DNA from: Secundilactobacillus odoratitofui DSM 19909 = JCM 15043
GTDB lineage: Bacteria; Bacillota; Bacilli; Lactobacillales; Lactobacillaceae
NCBI RefSeq assembly: GCF_001434895.1
Contig: NZ_AZEE01000028.1
Location: 496,502-560,501 of the forward strand
Length of the DNA stretch: 64,000 nucleotides
Reading direction: 5' to 3'
Shown here in pieces: positions 59,629-64,000 of this stretch. Within the stretch, counting starts at the first letter, position 1. Every line of letters begins with the position of its first letter. Position numbers and translations under genes: made by a program. The notes beneath the pieces were generated by a model. It made no database searches, was not told where the DNA came from, and worked only from the letters and a program-made list of their open reading frames with translations.

Positions 59629-61375
59629 CAGTTGCCTCCCTTACCTTCATTTCCAAAGCCTGACGATCAAACATTTGACGATACCAACCCTTTTGGGCCA
59701 TCAATTCGTCATGCGTCCCGCGTTCAGTAACTTCACCATGATCAAGGACGATAATCTCATCGGCTTGCATCACCGAGCTTAATCTGTGAGCGGCGATAAT
59801 CGTGGTTTTGTTCGTCCGCAGCTGATGCAAATTGCCTAGGATATGACTTTCCGTTTCTGCGTCAACAGCTGAAAGTGCATCATCTAAAATCAGTAACTCT
59901 GGCTGAATCAATAAGGCCCGTGCAATAGCCAATCGTTGACGCTGGCCACCGGAAAGTGACACCCCTTGTTCACCGACCAGTGTTTCGTAACCCTGTTCAA
60001 AGTTTGCGATTTGTTCGGTTAACCCGGCCAAATCAACTGCTTGCTCAATTTCGGCTTGGGTCGCCTCAGGTTTGGCAAACGCAATGTTGTCACGAACTGA
60101 TTCAGAAAATAAAAAACTGTCCTGCGGTACGTAACCGATTGCTGGTAAATAGGCGTCAAGTTTATAATCTAAAATATTCGTTTCACCAAAATCGATTTGG
60201 CCTTGATAATGCTCGAACTGACGCAACAGTAACCGCATCACCGTCGTTTTACCGGCGCCAACCCGACCGACGATCCCGAGTGTTTGACCGGCCTTTAGGT
60301 TAAACTGCACGTTTTTAAGGGTCAAAGTGGTAGCGTCTGGATAACCGAAACCCTGTAGATTAAACCTTAAATCACCCGCTGGTCGACTAACCACACCATC
60401 AGTGAGATCGACAACCTGAGAGTGTTCATTGATCAAGCGCATGACGCGATCGTAACTGGCATTACCACGCTCCATGGTGTTGAATAACATCCCAACCGCA
60501 AAAATCGGCCAAATCATCATTGATAAGTAAGTAATAAACGTCACCAGGTTCCCAATTGAAATCACGTGATGCACCACTAAACTACCACCCATGACGATTG
60601 TTGCAACGTAGGCCAATCCGATGATCAACGTGGTAATCGGGTCAAACATAGCATCTAATCGGTTAACCCGACGATTAATCTCAATCGTTCGGTCAATTTG
60701 TTGGTTAAAGTCATCAATATCCGCTTGTTCTTGCCCTAAACTTTTAATCACCTTAACACCGGTAATACTTTCTTGGGCTTTATTATTGAGCCGTGAAAAA
60801 GCCGCTTGAGAATCACGGAAAGCTAAGTTAATTTTCTGACCCAAATAAAATGCCATGACTGCGAGTAATGGAAATGGGAGGACAGCAATTAAAGTTAGGC
60901 GCCAATTGACCAAAGTCATCATCGCAATTAGCGTCGTACCACCCGTAATAATTGAATCCGCAAACTGAAGGATTCCGCCACCAGCAACCCGTTGAATCGC
61001 CTGCAAATCATTCGTAGCTCGAGCCATTAAATCACCAGTCCGGTACTGTTGATAAAAAGTTTGGTCCATGTTCATATAATGCTTGAATAGCCGTTGCCTG
61101 AGTGTTTTCTCTAAGTTAGCGGCCGCACCCCAGATGGCCGTTCGCCACATATACCGTGACCCGTATTGACCAATTGCAGCAATTGCGAGGATTCCCAACT
61201 GAACAAGCAACGTTTTCAATGTCAGTTGATGGCCATGAATGGCATCGACGATCAAGCCAATCATTCTAGGTGGGATGATTGCTAAAATTGCCGTTAATAA
61301 TAACCCCAGCAATCCAAACAAATAAGTTCGCCACTCAAGTTTGAAATACCACCCCAATTTTTTAAAGATGCTCAA
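59618..61375 (-). CDS. ABC exporter half-transporter, degenerate Walker B subunit
   Basis: 585 residues, TTG start after AAGGGGG. Walker A GRVGAGKTT and signature LSGGQ are standard, but Walker B reads ELLILDDALSAVDA, with Asp instead of the catalytic Glu. This, with the altered signature of the partner, gives one normal and one degenerate ATP site, as in heterodimeric multidrug exporters. Co-translated with the downstream subunit. Confidence 0.92.
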   Translation of the reverse strand: MSIFKKLGWYFKLEWRTYLFGLLGLLLTAILAIIPPRMIGLIVDAIHGHQLTLKTLLVQLGILAIAAIGQYGSRYMWRTAIWGAAANLEKTLRQRLFKHYMNMDQTFYQQYRTGDLMARATNDLQAIQRVAGGGILQFADSIITGGTTLIAMMTLVNWRLTLIAVLPFPLLAVMAFYLGQKINLAFRDSQAAFSRLNNKAQESITGVKVIKSLGQEQADIDDFNQQIDRTIEINRRVNRLDAMFDPITTLIIGLAYVATIVMGGSLVVHHVISIGNLVTFITYLSMMIWPIFAVGMLFNTMERGNASYDRVMRLINEHSQVVDLTDGVVSRPAGDLRFNLQGFGYPDATTLTLKNVQFNLKAGQTLGIVGRVGAGKTTVMRLLLRQFEHYQGQIDFGETNILDYKLDAYLPAIGYVPQDSFLFSESVRDNIAFAKPEATQAEIEQAVDLAGLTEQIANFEQGYETLVGEQGVSLSGGQRQRLAIARALLIQPELLILDDALSAVDAETESHILGNLHQLRTNKTTIIAAHRLSSVMQADEIIVLDHGEVTERGTHDELMAQKGWYRQMFDRQALEMKVREATDEK

Positions 61376-61446
61376 TAGTTAACCCCCTTCTAAATAACAA
61401 ACAGATTAATATTTTAACGATAACATAATTATTAAATGATAGAAAT

Positions 61447-61475
61447 AATAAAAAGAGCCCCAGGATTGCTCCTAA
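61447..61475 (-). terminator. Weak terminator after yneF-type gene
   Basis: GAGC / GCTC short stem followed by TTTTTATT on the minus strand; stem is imperfect. Confidence 0.35.
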
Positions 61476-61500
61476 AGCCCTTTATCAGCCAATTTAGTGA

Positions 61501-61725
61501 CTATTTTTCTGATTGTTGTTGTTTCATGCTGTTCATCATCTGACGCAGTTTCTTTTCAGAAGGACGTTGGCCCATCTGCATCATCATCATCCGCAGCTGA
61601 TCTTCGTTGATAGGTGGGTTTTCACGGATATACTTCTCCATGTAACGGCGTGCTGCAAAGAACCCAATTGCTAAACCTGCCAATAATGCAACGATCACAA
61701 TAAGAATCCAAATTCCAGTGCTCAA
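61501..61725 (-). CDS. yneF: YneF family protein (UPF0154)
   Basis: 74 residues, TTG start after AGGAGG. One membrane helix ([21 protein letters not shown]) then a charged tail with [29 protein letters not shown], the UPF0154 pattern. Function is unknown. Often near lexA and ynzC in Firmicutes, as here. Confidence 0.9.
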   Translation of the reverse strand: MSTGIWILIVIVALLAGLAIGFFAARRYMEKYIRENPPINEDQLRMMMMQMGQRPSEKKLRQMMNSMKQQQSEK

Positions 61726-61817
61726 GTGGTTGTGCCTCCTTTACTCTAGCTTCCATTAAACAATATTACACAAAAACGCTTCATTTTAAAAGGACTTCTC
61801 ACACATTGCTGCAAAAG

Positions 61818-62063
61818 CTAGTCACGTAGCCCCTTTTTCTTTTGAATATCACGAACTTTTTGTGGGGTAACTTCTTTACCCGACTTATCGAAGATCTGCA
61901 TCATTTCGATTTGACTCTTAAAACTTTCACGGAATTTCTTCAGGTATTTTTGGCGTAAATCCTTACGTTCAATTTCTTCAAGTTCAGAAAGGCCTTCAGC
62001 CTTTGCTTTTTTGGCAAGCGCGTTAATTCTTTCGATCAATGCCTTCATTTCAGTATCTGCCAT
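61818..62063 (-). CDS. ynzC: DUF896 family protein (YnzC type)
   Basis: 81 residues, mostly helical and charged: INALAKKAKAEGLSELEEIERKDLRQKYLKKFRESF is the DUF896 signature. ATG 62063 follows AAAGGAG. Small cytosolic protein of unknown role, encoded beside lexA as in Bacillus, where it is SOS-linked; the direction here is divergent from lexA. Confidence 0.9.
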   Translation of the reverse strand: MADTEMKALIERINALAKKAKAEGLSELEEIERKDLRQKYLKKFRESFKSQIEMMQIFDKSGKEVTPQKVRDIQKKKGLRD

Positions 62064-62187
62064 GCCATTCACTCCTTTACTTTACACAACTTTTCATAAT
62101 ACAACGATTAGACCATGGGGGCAAGTCAGAAGCTCAACAATTCTGAGTGAGTTAGCCTACATTTAGTGGATAGTTGTCACCAATACC

Positions 62188-62201
62188 CGAACAGGTGTTT
62201 G
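62188..62201. promoter_or_regulatory. LexA (SOS) box
   Basis: CGAACAGGTGTTTG fits the Gram-positive LexA operator pattern CGAAC-N4-GTTYG. Its last three bases are the first three of the lexA -35 box. Confidence 0.85.
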
Positions 62202-62227
62202 AAATTCGACGTAAAATGTGCTATGCT
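62199..62227 (+). promoter_or_regulatory. lexA promoter
   Basis: TTGAAA (62199-62204) and TATGCT (62222-62227), 17-base spacer, overlapped by the SOS box. Confidence 0.75.
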
Positions 62228-62261
62228 AGGCTAAATTAGACCGACTGTTAGAGGTGAACCC

Positions 62262-62891
62262 ATGACAAAATCATCAGATTCAAAGCAACTCGCAATCTTG
62301 CGATTTATTTATGACCAGACTCAGTCACACGGTTATCCGCCAACTGTCCGAGAAATTGGCGAAAAGGTTGGCTTAAGTTCAACTTCCACCGTTCATGGCC
62401 ATATTGCTCGTCTATCAAAGAAGGGCTATCTCATCAAAGATCCTACCAAACCACGGGCGCTAGAGGTAACCGATCTGGGTATCGATGCCCTTGGCATTGT
62501 CACGACACCCACTAAAATTCCGGTGCTTGGGACGGTTACTGCTGGTGAACCAATTTTAGCCGTTCAAGAAGCAACCGATTATTTCCCAATTCCCGATCAG
62601 TTAGTGGATGAGGCCGGTGAATTGTTTATGTTACAAATTCGCGGTGAGAGTATGATTAACGCTGGTATTTTAACTGGTGACAAAGTCATCGTCAAAAAGC
62701 AACACACTGCTGAGAATGGTGAAATTGTGATTGCCATGAACGAGGATGATGAAGCCACCTGCAAACGATTCTATAAAGAAGATCACTACTATCGCTTGCA
62801 GCCTGAAAACGACACGATGGCACCAATTATTTTAAATCAAGTTACAATCTTAGGTAAAGTCATTGGCTTATACCGTGACCAGATTTACTAA
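62262..62891 (+). CDS. lexA: LexA repressor
   Basis: 209 residues. N-terminal winged helix ([27 protein letters not shown]), the Ala-Gly self-cleavage site in LGTVTAGEP, catalytic Ser in GESMINAG and Lys in VIVKKQ. It represses SOS genes and is autocleaved with RecA. Start ATG after AGAGGTG. Autoregulated through the box upstream. Confidence 0.97.
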   Translation: MTKSSDSKQLAILRFIYDQTQSHGYPPTVREIGEKVGLSSTSTVHGHIARLSKKGYLIKDPTKPRALEVTDLGIDALGIVTTPTKIPVLGTVTAGEPILAVQEATDYFPIPDQLVDEAGELFMLQIRGESMINAGILTGDKVIVKKQHTAENGEIVIAMNEDDEATCKRFYKEDHYYRLQPENDTMAPIILNQVTILGKVIGLYRDQIY

Positions 62892-62920
62892 AGGTTATTT
62901 TTTAAGAATCTGAGACAGCG

Positions 62921-62964
62921 AAAAAGTCGTCGATTTCGAGCAAATTCGAAATCGACGACTTTTT
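62921..62964. terminator. Bidirectional terminator between lexA and mvaS
   Basis: 19-bp stem AAAAAGTCGTCGATTTCGA with its complement at 62946-62964. Confidence 0.9.
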
Positions 62965-63015
62965 ATTGACGCAAAAACCTTGCCTATTTGCATCAAAGTT
63001 GTTGTCTCAAGTTAC

Positions 63016-64000
63016 TTAGGCCTCTCGATCGACGTATTGGCGTTGATCATGCTTAATGCCCGCCAACACAAAACGAGCATCATCTTGCCGTGTATCCAGT
63101 AACACATCGTGGTTGGGTAACTGTTGCTTAAATAGTCGCTCGTAGGTTGCCACATCAACTTGGGTTCGATTAGCAAAATAATGGTCAAACCAAGCCTTTG
63201 AGGCCTCGACATCAAACTTGTCACTAATCGTACCGCTATAAAACTCCCCTTCTGCACCAGAACCATAGCTGAACAGGCCAATCCGTTGACCTGGCTTTAG
63301 CGTGGCTTGGTCAAAAAGTGACCGTAAACTCAAATAAAGTGAGCCTGTGTACAGATTACCAACTAATCGATTGTAAACTCGACTGGCTTCAAAATTCGTC
63401 ATCAATTGACTTTGTTGTTGCTCACTGGCTTCTGGCAACACAGCTCGAAGTGCTTTTAGACCCATTTTAGTGAACGGTAAGTGAAACGCGAATGCTTCAA
63501 AATCACGGATGTGTCGGTTGGTCTGTGACTGATAGTTCGCCCAAACAGCCTTAAAGAAATCAATGTAAACATTCTCCGAGTACCGACCATCAACCAGCGC
63601 TTCTGTCCGATACAGTGGTCGCCAAAAATCCATAATATCTTCTGAACGAAAAGTCGATACGTCATCTAGATTCAACAAGGCTGGTTCGGCACTAATCGTC
63701 ATCGCGACTGCACCACCACCCTGAGTCACTTCTCCTGGTGTCTTCAAACCATATCGCGCAATGTCAGACCCGACAACTAAAACCTGCTGTTCTGGATGTA
63801 ATGCAACATAATCCCGGGCAAACTGCACCCCTGCAGTAGCGCCATAACAGGCCTGTTTCAATTCAATTGCCCGAATATTGTCTGGTAACTGCAACAGCCG
63901 TTTGAGATACATTGCTGCCGACTTTGAATGATCAATTCCCGATTCAGTGCCAAACAAAACCATCGCGATTTTATTGCGATTTTCATCATTGATCACACGA
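63016..64000 (-). CDS. mvaS: Hydroxymethylglutaryl-CoA synthase (partial, 5' end outside)
   Basis: About 328 C-terminal residues; the frame runs off the right edge without a start. The catalytic Cys is in ELKQACYGATAG and the His in AFAFHLPF, as in bacterial HMG-CoA synthases. It condenses acetyl-CoA and acetoacetyl-CoA in the mevalonate pathway that supplies isoprenoids to UppS in this same window. No early stop is seen. Confidence 0.95.
   Translation of the reverse strand, partial: RVINDENRNKIAMVLFGTESGIDHSKSAAMYLKRLLQLPDNIRAIELKQACYGATAGVQFARDYVALHPEQQVLVVGSDIARYGLKTPGEVTQGGGAVAMTISAEPALLNLDDVSTFRSEDIMDFWRPLYRTEALVDGRYSENVYIDFFKAVWANYQSQTNRHIRDFEAFAFHLPFTKMGLKALRAVLPEASEQQQSQLMTNFEASRVYNRLVGNLYTGSLYLSLRSLFDQATLKPGQRIGLFSYGSGAEGEFYSGTISDKFDVEASKAWFDHYFANRTQVDVATYERLFKQQLPNHDVLLDTRQDDARFVLAGIKHDQRQYVDREA

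Overview
The window is a chromosomal segment of a low-to-moderate GC Firmicute, most probably a member of the Lactobacillaceae. Evidence is the Gram-positive PolC-type polymerase, T-box leaders, CIRCE operators and a Gram-positive LexA box, a D-lactate dehydrogenase closely resembling lactobacillar LdhD, teichoic acid glycerophosphotransferases, and a mevalonate-pathway HMG-CoA synthase. I cannot name the genus or species with confidence. There are no insertion sequences, phage genes, CRISPR arrays, tRNA or rRNA genes. Most of the window is conserved housekeeping DNA with dense operons read from the minus strand.

Layout: 1-3060 holds the end of an M20-type amidohydrolase, the rpsU-yqeY pair, a PPDK regulatory protein and a flavin reductase-GNAT fusion. 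3100-7500 is a minus-strand wall teichoic acid block (two CDP-glycerol glycerophosphotransferases around a TagG-like permease) ending in endonuclease IV. 7650-9310 has a YitT-type membrane protein and msrA. 9400-12840 is the most accessory-looking unit: a T-box leader, two isocitrate-lyase/PEP-mutase superfamily paralogues (one with its catalytic residues lost) and an MFS transporter. 12860-16200 is hisS-aspS under an Asp-type T-box. 16320-18700 holds a cell-wall amidase, a fructosamine-kinase-like protein and a HAD phosphatase. 18685-24120 runs dtd, rel, a small membrane protein, rsmE, prmA and an unknown protein. 24387-26290 has a CorA transporter and a DegV protein.

26419-40650 is the translation and stress core, all on the minus strand: lepA, the hrcA-grpE-dnaK-dnaJ heat-shock operon, ribF, truB, rbfA, infB, ylxQ, ylxR, nusA, rimP. 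40738-53590 continues with polC, proS, rseP, cdsA, uppS, an acidic unknown protein, frr, pyrH, tsf and rpsB. The last part holds a HAD phosphatase, ldhD, a GIY-YIG protein, a tRNA(Val)-type methyltransferase, plsC, a heterodimeric ABC exporter, two small conserved proteins (yneF, ynzC types), lexA with its own SOS box, and the C-terminal part of mvaS, which runs off the end.

Regulation is readable at several points: two T-boxes (specifier AGU before the lyase-MFS unit, GAC before hisS-aspS), two CIRCE copies around the hrcA promoter, an SOS box on lexA, a three-tier hairpin in the rpsB leader, and several hairpins inside operons (rpsU/yqeY, dnaK/dnaJ, rpsB/tsf, rimP leader, rbfA/truB). The best candidate for something undescribed is the T-box-controlled lyase, degenerate-lyase and transporter cassette.
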